Origin: Chryseobacterium oryctis
GTDB taxonomy: Bacteria; Bacteroidota; Bacteroidia; Flavobacteriales; Weeksellaceae
DNA length: 64,000 bases
Assembly: GCF_025971925.1 (NCBI RefSeq)
Contig: NZ_JAPDHV010000005.1
Span: forward strand, 1 to 64,000
Direction of reading: 5' to 3'
Below the pieces are notes generated by a model. The model had not been told where the DNA came from. It searched no databases and worked only from the letters and a program-made list of their open reading frames with translations. Both the position numbers and the translations under genes were made by a program. Below are positions 8,871 through 18,509 of this stretch, piece after piece (positions within the stretch are counted from its first letter, which is position 1; each line of letters opens with the position of its first letter).

Positions 8871-11156
8871 TTATTTTTTCTCTCTTCTTTGAGCATCAAG
8901 CACTGCAATTGTTGCCAAATTTACAATTTCATCAACACTTGAACGCATTTGCAAAACGTGAACAGGCTGTTTCAATCCCATTAATATTGGCCCAATAACT
9001 TGTGCCACTTTCATACCTCTGATGATTTTGTATGATAAATTTGCACTTTCCAAGTTCGGAAATATAAAGGTATTGGCAGGTGTTGTTCCTAATTTTGAGA
9101 AAGGATAATCACTCAAATGATCAGAATTCATTGCAAAATCCGGTTGAATTTCTCCATCTACAATCATTTTAGGATATTTTTCATGGAGAATACTTACCGC
9201 CTTTGCTACTTTTTTAGAACTATCGGAAATAGCTGCAAAATTTTCAAATCCCAACATAGCTATTCTTGGTTCGATAGCAAAAGTTTTAACGGTAATTTCC
9301 GCCATTTTAGCAATATTCACCAAATCTTCGGCTGTCGGATTTTGATTAATTGAAGTATCTGCGAAGAAAATAGGTTTCTTCTCAGACAAAATCATCATCA
9401 TTGCAGCCACTTTATCTACTCCTTTTTCTTTTTCTATAATTTCTAAAACAGGTCTTAAAACCGAAGTGTAGTTTTTAGAGAAACCAACAATCAATCCATC
9501 TGTATCACCATGCTTCAACATCAACGGACCAAAATAATCTCTCTGACGAACAAACTTTTTCGCTTTATATTCGTTCATTCCTTTTCTTTGACGAAGTTTC
9601 CAAAGAGTTTCTCTGTATTTTTGTCTGTTTTCTTTCTGGTCATCATCACTTGGATCAATAATAGGAACATCTAAATTTATTCCGAAGCGTTCCATTTGTT
9701 CCTTAATGTATTTTTTCTCTCCCAAAAGACTAGGATAAGCAATACCTTCTTCGTAAAGAATTTGGGCAGCTTTCAATACATTATATTCTTCGGCATTCCC
9801 TAAAGTAATTCTCTTCGGATTAGCTTTAGCACGGCTTTGCATCATTCTTACCAACTTCTCATCTCTTCCCATTCTGTCAAGAAGCTGATTTTCGTACTCT
9901 TCAAAGTCCGTAATCGTTTTTCTTGCAACACCGCTTTCAATAGCTGCTTTTGCTACAGCACTAGATACTTTGGTAATTAATCTATTATCAAACGGTTTTG
10001 GAATAAAATATTCTCTACCAAATTGCAAATTTTGTACGTTATAAGCTAAAATTACAGCTTCAGGAACCGGTTCTTTAGCCAAATCAGCAATAGCATGAAC
10101 GGCTGCCAATTTCATTTCCTCATTAATACCTTTCGCCTGAACATCCAATGCTCCACGGAAAATATACGGAAACCCTAAAACATTATTAACCTGATTAGGA
10201 TAATCGCTCCTTCCTGTCGCCATGATAACATCTTTACGAGTTTCAAATGCTAAATCATAAGCAATTTCAGGATCAGGATTAGCCAAAGCAAAAACAATAG
10301 GATTTTCACTCATGCTCAACAACATTTGAGGAGTCATAACGTTTCCTTTTGATAATCCTACGAAAACATCTGCCCCATTTAAAGCATCTTCTAAAGTATC
10401 AATGTCTGTTTGAGCAATAAAATCTAGTTTTTCAGGTGTAAGGTTTTCTCTTTTGTGGTTGATAACCCCTTTACTGTCACACATTAGGACATTCTCCCTT
10501 TTCAATCCTAAAGAAATGTATAAATTGGTACAGGCAATCGCAGCAGCTCCTGCTCCGTTTACAACCATTTTTACTTCTTCTATATTTTTGTTGGCAATTT
10601 TCAGGGCATTGATTAAAGCTGCTGCAGAAATAATTGCAGTTCCGTGTTGGTCATCATGCATCAAAGGAATATCCAGCTCTTCTTTTAATCTTTGTTCAAT
10701 ATAAAAAGCTTCAGGAGCTTTAATATCTTCTAGGTTAATACCTCCAAAAGTTGGAGCTATACCTTTTACAATTTCAATAAATTTTTCAGGGTCTTTTTCA
10801 TTAATTTCAATATCAAAAACATTGATATCAGCAAAAATCTTGAACAAAAGCCCTTTCCCTTCCATTACAGGTTTTGAAGCCTCTGCTCCGATATCACCCA
10901 AACCAAGAACCGCCGTACCATTTGAAATTACTGCTACTAAATTTCCTTTTCCTGTATAATCATAAACAGTTTCCGGCTTATCGTGAATTTCCATGCAAGG
11001 AACAGCCACTCCCGGAGAATACGCCAAAGACAAATCTCTTTGAGAAGAGTGTGGTTTTGATGGTATTACCTCTATTTTCCCTTTTGGTTCTACCTTATGA
11101 TAATCTAATGCAGCCTGTTTAAAATTATTTTCGTCCCGATTTGTTTTACTAGACAT
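8871..11156 (-). CDS. maeB: NADP-dependent malic enzyme (MaeB type)
   Basis: This cytoplasmic enzyme decarboxylates malate to pyruvate and gives NADPH. The 761 residues have the MaeB hybrid form: an N-terminal malic domain (AYSPGVAVPC near 45; DDQHGTAIISAAAL near 165), a Rossmann domain (VVNGAGAAAIAC near 200), and a C-terminal phosphotransacetylase-like domain from about 430 that lacks a separate start and is usually regulatory. It begins 15 bp after the N-acetylglucosamine kinase stop, so the two may share a transcript. A terminator follows. Confidence 0.95.
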   Translation of the reverse strand: MSSKTNRDENNFKQAALDYHKVEPKGKIEVIPSKPHSSQRDLSLAYSPGVAVPCMEIHDKPETVYDYTGKGNLVAVISNGTAVLGLGDIGAEASKPVMEGKGLLFKIFADINVFDIEINEKDPEKFIEIVKGIAPTFGGINLEDIKAPEAFYIEQRLKEELDIPLMHDDQHGTAIISAAALINALKIANKNIEEVKMVVNGAGAAAIACTNLYISLGLKRENVLMCDSKGVINHKRENLTPEKLDFIAQTDIDTLEDALNGADVFVGLSKGNVMTPQMLLSMSENPIVFALANPDPEIAYDLAFETRKDVIMATGRSDYPNQVNNVLGFPYIFRGALDVQAKGINEEMKLAAVHAIADLAKEPVPEAVILAYNVQNLQFGREYFIPKPFDNRLITKVSSAVAKAAIESGVARKTITDFEEYENQLLDRMGRDEKLVRMMQSRAKANPKRITLGNAEEYNVLKAAQILYEEGIAYPSLLGEKKYIKEQMERFGINLDVPIIDPSDDDQKENRQKYRETLWKLRQRKGMNEYKAKKFVRQRDYFGPLMLKHGDTDGLIVGFSKNYTSVLRPVLEIIEKEKGVDKVAAMMMILSEKKPIFFADTSINQNPTAEDLVNIAKMAEITVKTFAIEPRIAMLGFENFAAISDSSKKVAKAVSILHEKYPKMIVDGEIQPDFAMNSDHLSDYPFSKLGTTPANTFIFPNLESANLSYKIIRGMKVAQVIGPILMGLKQPVHVLQMRSSVDEIVNLATIAVLDAQRREKK

Positions 11157-11171
11157 AAAGATTCTTTTTTG

Positions 11172-12023
11172 TTAAAGTATATATTTAATATGGTAATTGA
11201 CTAAACTTTCAATCGGCTTTTGTACAATGTTACCAATATTTAAATTAAATTCTGCCGCAGCAGCTCGTAATATATTTTCGTAATAATAAGCAATAGAGCC
11301 AATAAAATTGATTTCCACATCTTTCGCTTCCTCATAAGGAAGTACCTGATAACAGAAAAATTCTTTCATTTCATCAAAAACCATCTGCTGAAAATACGGA
11401 TGCTCTTTTCGGTCTACTACAAATTTATTGAAGTCTGCTAAATATGCGTTAGGTCTTGTCTTATGATACATATTTTCAAGAGCCTCTTCAATAGTAAGGT
11501 TGTAAGTTTCTGTAAATTGCTGATGTAAATCCTCAGGTAATTTTTGCATGAAAAACCTGCGTACCAATTGCTTTCCGATTGCACTTCCGCTTCCTTCGTC
11601 TCCCATAAGAAAACCTAAAGATGGTAATTTTATTTTCAGACTCTTTCCATCAAAAAAACAAGAGTTGGAACCTGTACCTAAAATACAAACAATAGCTGGT
11701 TTTCCGTCAAATGCAGCGTATGCAGCTGCCATCAAATCTTCTTTAGCAACAACATTTGCACCTGTGAAAAACTTATTAATTTCACGTTCGATAATTGCAC
11801 GATTTTGAGGAATACCACAGCCTGAACCATAGAAAAAAACTTTAGTAATAGAATTTTTAACTGAACTAAGACTAATATTTTTCTCTATTTCCGGTACGAT
11901 AAGTTCTGCTGAGATATTATTAGGATTAAAACCAATCGTTTGCGTTTTTAAAAAGACCTTGTTAAAGTCATCCAAAATTACCCAATCGCATTTAGTAGAG
12001 CCACCATCAACAATAGCAACCAT
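11172..12023 (-). CDS. N-acetylglucosamine kinase-like ATPase (BadF/BcrA family)
   Basis: A sugar kinase of the ASKHA fold, 283 residues. The N-terminal phosphate-1 loop reads VDGGSTKCDW and the second nucleotide loop reads LGTGSNSCFFDG (about 113-125), followed by LMGDEGSGSAIG, a signature of the N-acetylglucosamine kinase/BadF group. In this phylum such genes are annotated as N-acetylglucosamine kinase and would feed recycled amino sugars into peptidoglycan synthesis. Substrate assignment is by family only. It precedes the malic enzyme gene by 15 bp. Confidence 0.8.
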   Translation of the reverse strand: MVAIVDGGSTKCDWVILDDFNKVFLKTQTIGFNPNNISAELIVPEIEKNISLSSVKNSITKVFFYGSGCGIPQNRAIIEREINKFFTGANVVAKEDLMAAAYAAFDGKPAIVCILGTGSNSCFFDGKSLKIKLPSLGFLMGDEGSGSAIGKQLVRRFFMQKLPEDLHQQFTETYNLTIEEALENMYHKTRPNAYLADFNKFVVDRKEHPYFQQMVFDEMKEFFCYQVLPYEEAKDVEINFIGSIAYYYENILRAAAAEFNLNIGNIVQKPIESLVNYHIKYIL

Positions 12024-12105
12024 ATTTTACATTTTAGTTTAAGGGTGCTAAATTATGAATTTATCTTTAAACAGCCCTTAAAAACACCTCAGAAGCTTTC
12101 TAAAA

Positions 12106-12372
12106 TTACGAATGTTTTGTATCAGTTTTTTTTTCATTGAATTGTAGAAGCCAATCTTCTATCTCATCTTCTAAGTATGATGTCTGAAGAATCATTGCAT
12201 TAATAAAATCATCTGGAACAGGTTCATTATTAGAATTTTCAAGATTCCAAAGTTCATCCGACATATTTTCGTATTCTGAATACACACGTTTGAAGCGAGA
12301 ACTTTCTCTCTCAAGAGCCTCAATATTTTTCTGTTGAAGCTGAAATTTTCTGTATTTGTTTTGACGTTTCAT
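12106..12372 (-). CDS. Small hypothetical protein, coiled-coil rich
   Basis: A short charged protein with no recognised family. Residues 1-40 are Lys/Arg/Gln rich and helical (RKFQLQQKNIEALERESSRF), and the C-terminal half is acidic. There is no signal peptide or membrane segment. The ATG at 12372 gives a start MKRQNKYRKF; an upstream in-frame ATG at 12384 adds four residues. It lies upstream of the kinase gene on the same strand with an 82-bp gap. Confidence 0.6.
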   Translation of the reverse strand: MKRQNKYRKFQLQQKNIEALERESSRFKRVYSEYENMSDELWNLENSNNEPVPDDFINAMILQTSYLEDEIEDWLLQFNEKKTDTKHS

Positions 12373-12567
12373 ACAAATAGACAATTATTAAGTAGCAATA
12401 AAGTGGTTACAATTTGAGGAATATGACAAGCTGTCACGCCTTACAAGATAGAAAAAACCATCAACACAAATAGTTGAAAATGAATTTATTATCAGGTTGT
12501 ATCATTCAATCTCCAGTTGAATAAATTTATAAATAATTTTGATTCAAAAAAATTATTTAACATCTTT

Positions 12568-12598
12568 TTTTACTGTTTAACATATAGTTATAAATTTG
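12568..12598 (+). promoter_or_regulatory. Possible promoter of the GtrA-like gene
   Basis: TAAATTTG at 12591-12598 fits TAnnTTTG, 18 bp before the ATG. At 19-nt spacing the upstream box reads TTTT rather than TTTG, so this is a three-of-four match. Confidence 0.4.
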
Positions 12599-12616
12599 CA
12601 CATCATATAATATTGA

Positions 12617-13075
12617 ATGAAAGAATTAATATTACGCCAGAAACAGATTTTGTTTTTCATTGTTGCAGGAGGATTGAGTGCAGTCATAGAAATAGGAAGT
12701 TTCAAAATATTCAGCATGTATCTTCCCAATATCATTTCCAATGAACAAAACTTTCATGGCATTCACTATCCTTTAAGTAATATTCTCTCTACATGTTGCG
12801 GAATTATCAGCAATTATTTTCTGAGCATTTGGTTTGTTTTTGAAAGAGGAAAACATTCTAAAAGAAGGGAGTTTGCTTATTTCATGATTGTTTCATTTAT
12901 ATCAACTTTACTGAGTCTTGGGTTCTTCCAAATATTCTACAGCTTTGTTTTTAAAGACAACATTAATTTGATAGTTTATACTTTAAGCCCTGAGATGATT
13001 AGTAAAATTGCAGCAATTTTATTAGTTTCGATTCTTAATTATTCTATAAAGAAGAAAATAATTTTTAACGGTTAA
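12617..13075 (+). CDS. GtrA family membrane protein
   Basis: A 152-residue protein with four predicted membrane helices (about 12-32, 52-75, 88-110 and 128-146). The GtrA pattern is visible: FFIVAGGLSAVIEIGSFKIF in helix 1, and FLSIWFVFERG after helix 2, matching the usual N-x-x-W-x-F motif. GtrA proteins move lipid-linked sugars across the inner membrane for glycosylation of surface polymers. It is followed 3 bp later by an acyltransferase gene, which fits an envelope role. The exact substrate cannot be read. Confidence 0.85.
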   Translation: MKELILRQKQILFFIVAGGLSAVIEIGSFKIFSMYLPNIISNEQNFHGIHYPLSNILSTCCGIISNYFLSIWFVFERGKHSKRREFAYFMIVSFISTLLSLGFFQIFYSFVFKDNINLIVYTLSPEMISKIAAILLVSILNYSIKKKIIFNG

Positions 13076-13078
13076 GCT

Positions 13079-13804
13079 GTGGGAAAGATTTTAAATTATC
13101 TATGGAGAGGTTGGCTTATATTGCTTGCTTTTATATTAACAGTGATTTTAGGAATTCCTGTTTATATCTTATCATTTAATAAAAAACATTACAAATACGC
13201 TTACAAATTCATTAGAATTTGGAGCTACGGAATGTTTTACGGAATGGGGCTGAGATATGAAATAACTAATCTTTCTGACCAAAAAATTGATAAGAACCAA
13301 CAATATGTAATCATATCCAACCACACTTCAATTATGGACATTATGCTGACTTGCATTTTGTTTCCGCATCATCCTTTATGCTTTGTCGGAAAAAAAGAAC
13401 TGGTGAAAATCCCGATTTTTGGTACAATATATAAAAGGATATGTGTGATGGTAGACCGAGGCAGCGCAAGAAGCCGTGCAGATGTCTACAGAAGATGTGC
13501 AGAGAAAATGGAAGAAGGAAATAATATTGTTATCTTCCCGGAAGGCGGTGTTCCTGACGATACTTCGATTATTTTAGATGAATTTAAAGACGGAGCGTTC
13601 ACTTTATCTTCAAAACATCATTCGCCTATTGCAATTCATACATTTGTTGGTTTAAAGGAAATTTTTCCGTTTGACAATTCAAAAGGTTATCCTGGTAAAG
13701 TAAAAGTTTATTTTAACGGAATTTTAGAACCTACTGATTCTCCAAAAGAATTAAAATTGTCTTCTTTTGAGACAATAAAAAAAACATTGACAGAGCAGAG
13801 TTAA
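13079..13804 (+). CDS. 1-acyl-sn-glycerol-3-phosphate acyltransferase (PlsC-like)
   Basis: A membrane-bound acyltransferase of 241 residues. The PlsC HX4D block is seen as SNHTSIMDI (about 80-88), the glycine block as GKKELVKIPIFG and the third block as FPEGGVPDD (about 158). The N-terminus has a membrane helix (about 10-32). It would acylate lysophosphatidate in phospholipid synthesis, or a related lipid. The start is GTG, 3 bp after the preceding stop, and no better ATG exists before the first helix. Confidence 0.88.
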   Translation: MGKILNYLWRGWLILLAFILTVILGIPVYILSFNKKHYKYAYKFIRIWSYGMFYGMGLRYEITNLSDQKIDKNQQYVIISNHTSIMDIMLTCILFPHHPLCFVGKKELVKIPIFGTIYKRICVMVDRGSARSRADVYRRCAEKMEEGNNIVIFPEGGVPDDTSIILDEFKDGAFTLSSKHHSPIAIHTFVGLKEIFPFDNSKGYPGKVKVYFNGILEPTDSPKELKLSSFETIKKTLTEQS

Positions 13805-13846
13805 AGAGAAATGTTTATATTTGTTATTAAGAAATCTTTAACAAAT

Positions 13847-15292
13847 ATGTCAAATTATTCAAAACAAACTAATTGGGGACAATTTATACCATTAGTTACC
13901 GTGTTTTTTTTCTGGGGATTTGTGGCAGCAAGTAATGACATTCTCATCCCTGTTTTCAAAAAGGCATTCAATTTATCTCAAACCGAAAGTATGTTGGTTC
14001 AAATATGCTTCTATGTAGCATATACTGTCGGTTCTCTTATTTACATGTTCATCTCAAAAGGAATAAAACAAGATTTAATCAACAAAATAGGCTACAAAAA
14101 TGGCTTAATTGTAGGTTTACTTATTTCCGCAGCAGGAACATTATTATTCTATCCGGCTGCCAACATGGGTTCATTTCCACTTATGATCTCCGGTCTTTTC
14201 ATTGTAGGTCTGGGGTTCTCTTTGCAACAAATTGTTGCCAATCCTTTAGCTATTGAAATCGGACCTTCGGAAACAGGTTCTCAGAGGTTGACTATGGCAG
14301 GAGGTATTAATAACTTGGGAACAACTATCGGTCCTCTTATTGTTTCTTTTGCAATTTTTGGTTCAGCTACCGCAGCGAGTAATGATATAAGTATAGAAAG
14401 TGTAAAAACACCTTATCTAATATTAGGAGCAGCGTTTGTTTTAGTAGCACTTATGCTTAAATTTTCTTCACTTCCTACGGTTACTCCTACAAATATTGAA
14501 AGTACAGATGATTCTACTTTAGGAGAACATAGAAAATCGGCTTTCCAATATCCACAATTAATCATGGGTATGATTGCAATCTTTGTATATGTTGGAGTAG
14601 AAGTTTCCACTGCAAGTAATCTACCTGCTTATATGGAAAAAGATCTAGGTTTTGAAACTAAAGATGTAGCGCCTTATATTTCATTATATTGGGCATCTAT
14701 GATGATTGGTCGTTGGACAGGAGCTGTTGATGCTTTTGATTTCAATGCTGGATTCAAAAAAATATTAAGATTTTTAGCTCCTTACTTAGCTTTTGGAGTC
14801 TTCCTTTTAGTTAACGCTATTGCAAAACATGATTTAGAGCCTTTCTATGTTTACGGATTGATTATTATTGCAATGATTATCTGTGACATCATGAGTAAAG
14901 GAAACCCTGCAAGAATGCTTTTGATTTTCTCTGTTGCAGGTATTACAGCATTATTGATAGGTATGTTCACTACAGGTATGGTATCTGTGTATGCTTTTAC
15001 AAGTGTAGGTCTGTTCTGCTCTACCCTATGGCCTTGTATTTTTGCTTTGGCAATCAACGGACTTGGAAAACACACCAATCAAGGTTCAGGATTATTGATT
15101 ATGATGATTATGGGAGGTGGTATTGTAAGTTTAATTCAAGGGTATGTTGCTGATTTAACAACTATTCATACAAGTTATATCGTTGGAGTAATTTGTTTTG
15201 CTTATCTTGCATTCTATGCAATTCGTGTAACAGGTATTCTAAAAGCACAAGGAATTGATTTAGATAAAATATCAAAAGGTAGTGGCCATTAA
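13847..15292 (+). CDS. Sugar permease of the FHS family (FucP/GluP-like MFS)
   Basis: A 12-helix major facilitator protein of 481 residues. The first helix motif FIPLVTVFFFWGF-AASNDILIP is characteristic of the fucose/glucose-galactose:H+ symporter (FHS) group. The second half ends with LNGLGKHT-like AINGLGKHTNQGSGLLIMMIMGGG, also typical. The start at 13847 (MSNYSKQTNWGQ) is chosen over an ATG at 13811 because the extra 12 residues look untranslated and carry a TATATTTG promoter-like element at 13816-13823. It probably imports a hexose. The next gene overlaps its stop. Confidence 0.88.
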   Translation: MSNYSKQTNWGQFIPLVTVFFFWGFVAASNDILIPVFKKAFNLSQTESMLVQICFYVAYTVGSLIYMFISKGIKQDLINKIGYKNGLIVGLLISAAGTLLFYPAANMGSFPLMISGLFIVGLGFSLQQIVANPLAIEIGPSETGSQRLTMAGGINNLGTTIGPLIVSFAIFGSATAASNDISIESVKTPYLILGAAFVLVALMLKFSSLPTVTPTNIESTDDSTLGEHRKSAFQYPQLIMGMIAIFVYVGVEVSTASNLPAYMEKDLGFETKDVAPYISLYWASMMIGRWTGAVDAFDFNAGFKKILRFLAPYLAFGVFLLVNAIAKHDLEPFYVYGLIIIAMIICDIMSKGNPARMLLIFSVAGITALLIGMFTTGMVSVYAFTSVGLFCSTLWPCIFALAINGLGKHTNQGSGLLIMMIMGGGIVSLIQGYVADLTTIHTSYIVGVICFAYLAFYAIRVTGILKAQGIDLDKISKGSGH

Positions 15293-16373
15293 TAATATAA
15301 AAATAATACATAAAAAAAGATTTTGGGCAGGTTTATTACTTGCCCAATTTCTTTTGTTTTTCATTTTCTCAAAATTAGAAATTATGATTTCATTTTTTGA
15401 GAACTTCTTTGAAATTCAGAAAAGTTTTCATCAGATTTTATTTTCTTGGACTCCTTTTTCCTTTGGAGACATTTTGTATATATTATTAGGTATTTTTCTT
15501 TTGCTTTTTATAATTAAATCTTTTAAAAAGAAAAATAGACATTCATCCATTTTAAAGATTCTAGTATTGACCAATATCTTTTATTTTAGCTATCAGTTTT
15601 TTTGGGGGATGCTATACTTTCAGACTCCCATAATAGAAAAATTACCAAAAGGAGAAATTACTTTAGATAAAAAAAAGAAATTGGCTCTAAAATATCTTGA
15701 AAAATGTAAAGAAACCAGAAAACAAGTAACTCAGGATAAAAATGGAGTTTTCATTGTAACAAACCTGAAATCACTTCAAAAAGAGATTCTTTATAAGCAA
15801 TCTAAACTTCCAAACTACATTTCTGATAAAAAAGCTCCACAAATAAATTCTTTTAAACCCAGTATTTTTAAAAACATCATGAGCTTTACCGGAATTTTGG
15901 GATATTACAATCCGTTCACAGCAGAAGCTCAATACAACTCAGAACTTCCTTCTACCTATATTCCTTTTACATCGGCTCATGAAAGCTCACACCAGTTAGG
16001 ATTTGCAAGAGAGCAGGAAGCAAATTTTATTGGATACTTAATTGGAATTGATTCAAATAATTTAGAACTAAGATATAGCACAGAATATTTTACACTAAAA
16101 AGCCTTTTAAATTCTATCGTAGATGAAGATGAAGATTTTGTAAAAACTGCCCTAAAAAATTATTCTCCAGAGATGAAAAAAGACAGATTATATGAAAGAG
16201 CATTTATTCATAAACATCAAGGATTTTTGGATGATTTTTTTGGATTTACCAACAACTTATTTTTGAAAAGCAATCAGCAGGAAGGCACTGTTACTTACTC
16301 CTATTTCATTGATTTGTTGATACATTACGAACAGCAAAAACAAAAAGAATCGTATCAGGCGATACGATTCTAA
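15282..16373 (+). CDS. DUF3810 membrane protein with HESSH metallopeptidase-like motif
   Basis: A 363-residue protein with three N-terminal membrane helices (about 15-32, 55-85, 95-115) and a soluble C-terminal domain. That domain carries HESSHQLGFAREQEANF, an H-E-x-x-H motif followed by a downstream Glu, as in zincin peptidases; this is the hallmark of DUF3810. Activity is not known to me. The GTG start overlaps the permease stop by 11 bp. The coding end contains a perfect hairpin. Confidence 0.85.
   Translation: MAINNIKIIHKKRFWAGLLLAQFLLFFIFSKLEIMISFFENFFEIQKSFHQILFSWTPFSFGDILYILLGIFLLLFIIKSFKKKNRHSSILKILVLTNIFYFSYQFFWGMLYFQTPIIEKLPKGEITLDKKKKLALKYLEKCKETRKQVTQDKNGVFIVTNLKSLQKEILYKQSKLPNYISDKKAPQINSFKPSIFKNIMSFTGILGYYNPFTAEAQYNSELPSTYIPFTSAHESSHQLGFAREQEANFIGYLIGIDSNNLELRYSTEYFTLKSLLNSIVDEDEDFVKTALKNYSPEMKKDRLYERAFIHKHQGFLDDFFGFTNNLFLKSNQQEGTVTYSYFIDLLIHYEQQKQKESYQAIRF
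16347..16370 (+). terminator. Hairpin at the end of the DUF3810 gene
   Basis: GAATCGTATC and GATACGATTC form a perfect 10-bp stem with loop AGGC. The second arm ends directly before the stop codon. The U-tract is weak (TAAAAAC follows), so termination is likely but not certain. Confidence 0.5.
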
Positions 16374-16912
16374 AAACACAAATGATGAAAAAAAATTTAT
16401 TACCTTGACTTGTTCCCTCATTCAAGGCGATGTAAAAGTACAACATATTTTATAAATACAAAAACTTTTCTATTCTTTTTTTCCACTTTATGAAAACTTT
16501 AAGATTCTTTAAGTTTAGATAAATTCATTTTATCAAGTTGAGATATTAAAAAAACCTTCAATACTCAGTGAAAAACAAATAGAATCAACAATAAAACAAT
16601 ATTTATATTTAAAATATTGCAATTAAAAAAAATAAATCAATTCATTCCGAATAAAATATTTTTTAAATATTATCTCTCTATATAAAGATTAAATTTTGCA
16701 AAAAACATAAAGCGAAAGCTTTTTGATGTATCAAAAATGGCATTTTTAAGCAACTAAAAATTGAGTAAAATCTCCATCAATTACATATTCTGTTATGAAA
16801 GGTACAAAACATATTTTGCTCAATTTTAGCACCTAAAATACCAATAAGTCACTTATAAAAGAAAAAATTTGTTTTTTTAAAACATCTACGTATTTTAGAT
16901 GAAAATATTATT
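16374..16912. other. Gene-free region upstream of the peptide-export cassette
   Basis: This gap of about 540 bp is very AT rich and I see no convincing gene. It holds a GNRA-type hairpin (AAAGC-GAAA-GCTTT, 16709-16722), a palindrome TTTTGAT-GT-ATCAAAA (16721-16736), and a long-range inverted repeat (16754-16771 with 16813-16829, one bulge and one G-T type difference). A promoter for the next gene lies at its right end. The palindromes are candidate binding sites for a regulator of the cassette. Confidence 0.5.
16868..16898 (+). promoter_or_regulatory. Promoter of the VKOR-thioredoxin gene
   Basis: TTTG at 16868-16871 is followed by exactly 19 nt and TATTTTAG at 16891-16898, one mismatch from TAnnTTTG. 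It lies 14 bp before the ATG. Confidence 0.5.
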
Positions 16913-18421
16913 ATGAGATTTGACAAATTAATCCATTATTTAAAATTAGATAAGCAAGAGTTTCTTTTCCAATTCAACTCACACCCAAATTACCCTTCTG
17001 CATTAGCTTTTAGTGACACCTTAAATTTTATGGGGTTAAAAAATGATGCCTATGAGCTAGAAAAACAATATTGGGATGAGTTGCCTGATGAATTTATTGC
17101 TATAGTAAATAATTCTTTTTCTCTAGTAAAAAAAACAGGAAATAATTATTCTGTTTACTCAGACAAGGTCAAAAATTTAAATAAAAATGAGCTTCATAGT
17201 AACTCCTCTGATTTCATTCTATTATTTGAGAAAAACGAAAACACAGAAACCAAGTCAGCAAACAACATAAAACCAATAATATATATTGCTCTTGGTCTCA
17301 TTATCCTTTACAGCCTCCTCAATCAGACTTGGTATGAAAGCATTTTTAATATTTTATCATTAATCGGACTTTATATCTCCCTAGAAATTTTCAGCCAAAA
17401 ATTTGGAAATACATCTACTGTAATTGGAAGTATTTGTGGAGACACTTCTGCCAATCAAAATGTAAATTCCTGCAACAAAATCATTAATCAAGATAAAACC
17501 AGCATATTAGGATTAAAATTTTCAGATTTTTCATTAATTTATTTTACAGGAATTACTTTACTTGGGCTTTTTCTTCCAACAACTGCATATATCATTAAAG
17601 GTTTTACGTTGGTTTCAATTCTCGCAATCGGATACTCTTTATATGTACAGGCATTTGTAGAAAAAACATTTTGCCGAGTTTGCCTTTTAATTATTGCAAT
17701 TTTGGTTGCGCAATTATTAATAAGTACAATCTTATTCGACAATCTATTTTTAGAAACAAAAACACTTTTATTAAGTTTAATTCTTTGGATAATCGTTTTT
17801 GCTTCAACTCTCTATGTAAATAATATTCTTCAGGATAAGGAAAAATTACAAAAATCTAATGCTAAAAATTTAAGGTTTAAAAGGAATTACGATCTTTTCA
17901 AAAGAGAATTAACAGAAAACGAAAAAATAAGTTTCACTGACAACCAAACCTTCTCTTTAGGTAACAAAGACGGTAAACTTCATATTGCCATCGTTTCAAA
18001 TCCTTATTGTGGTTTCTGTAAAGATGCCCATAAAATACTTGAAGATATCCTGAAAAAATATCCTAATGAAATTTCTGCACAAATAAGATTCAATTATACA
18101 ACTGAAAGAAGTAACGAGAAATACACTAATCTTATCTCTGATTTTGTAAATATTTATAAAAACAAATCCCAAAATAAATTCATGGAAGCTGTTGAAGATT
18201 GGTTTGAAAATAAAAGTGAAGAAAGAATCAATCAAAAATCAAACAGAGGAACTGCCACAGAAGATTTAACTCCAATTATTGAAATGTCAAAAGAAAACGC
18301 AAATTCAGGATTAAATTTCACTCCGATATTTCTTATTAACGGGCATCAGTTCCCTGAAAAATATGACCGCGATGACATTTGGTTTTTCATTGATGAGCTT
18401 TTAGAAGATGAAGAATTATAG
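16913..18421 (+). CDS. VKOR-thioredoxin fusion with N-terminal C39-like domain
   Basis: A predicted disulfide-forming membrane enzyme of 502 residues. Residues 1-105 look like a C39 peptidase fold without the catalytic Cys and His. Five or so membrane helices follow (about 121-305) with VKOR cysteines: loop pair Cys175 and Cys187, and active-site pair Cys254-x-x-Cys257 (FCRVC). The C-terminal thioredoxin/DsbA-like domain has Cys366-x-x-Cys369 (PYCGFCKDAH). VKOR passes electrons from the thioredoxin domain to quinone, so the protein would oxidise cysteines outside the cytoplasm. Its position before an exporter and cysteine-rich peptides indicates that those peptides are substrates; this last step is inference. 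Confidence 0.85.
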   Translation: MRFDKLIHYLKLDKQEFLFQFNSHPNYPSALAFSDTLNFMGLKNDAYELEKQYWDELPDEFIAIVNNSFSLVKKTGNNYSVYSDKVKNLNKNELHSNSSDFILLFEKNENTETKSANNIKPIIYIALGLIILYSLLNQTWYESIFNILSLIGLYISLEIFSQKFGNTSTVIGSICGDTSANQNVNSCNKIINQDKTSILGLKFSDFSLIYFTGITLLGLFLPTTAYIIKGFTLVSILAIGYSLYVQAFVEKTFCRVCLLIIAILVAQLLISTILFDNLFLETKTLLLSLILWIIVFASTLYVNNILQDKEKLQKSNAKNLRFKRNYDLFKRELTENEKISFTDNQTFSLGNKDGKLHIAIVSNPYCGFCKDAHKILEDILKKYPNEISAQIRFNYTTERSNEKYTNLISDFVNIYKNKSQNKFMEAVEDWFENKSEERINQKSNRGTATEDLTPIIEMSKENANSGLNFTPIFLINGHQFPEKYDRDDIWFFIDELLEDEEL

Positions 18422-18463
18422 ATAAAACTTTCAAAAATTAATAGATTCAAATAATACATATAT

Positions 18464-18497
18464 AAATTAAAGACGATATATTTAGTGTCTTTAATTT
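18464..18497 (+). other. Hairpin between oxidase and exporter genes
   Basis: AAATTAAAGAC (18464-18474) pairs perfectly with GTCTTTAATTT (18487-18497) across a 12-nt loop, just before the exporter ATG at 18510. It could be an attenuator or an mRNA end protector. It lacks a long U-tract. Confidence 0.45.
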
Positions 18498-18509
18498 TGA
18501 TTAGAATTA

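Noticed and set aside
12517..12744. Open frame overlapping the GtrA-like gene start
   Set aside because: It overlaps a well-supported gene in another frame and reads as low-complexity, with a weak start.
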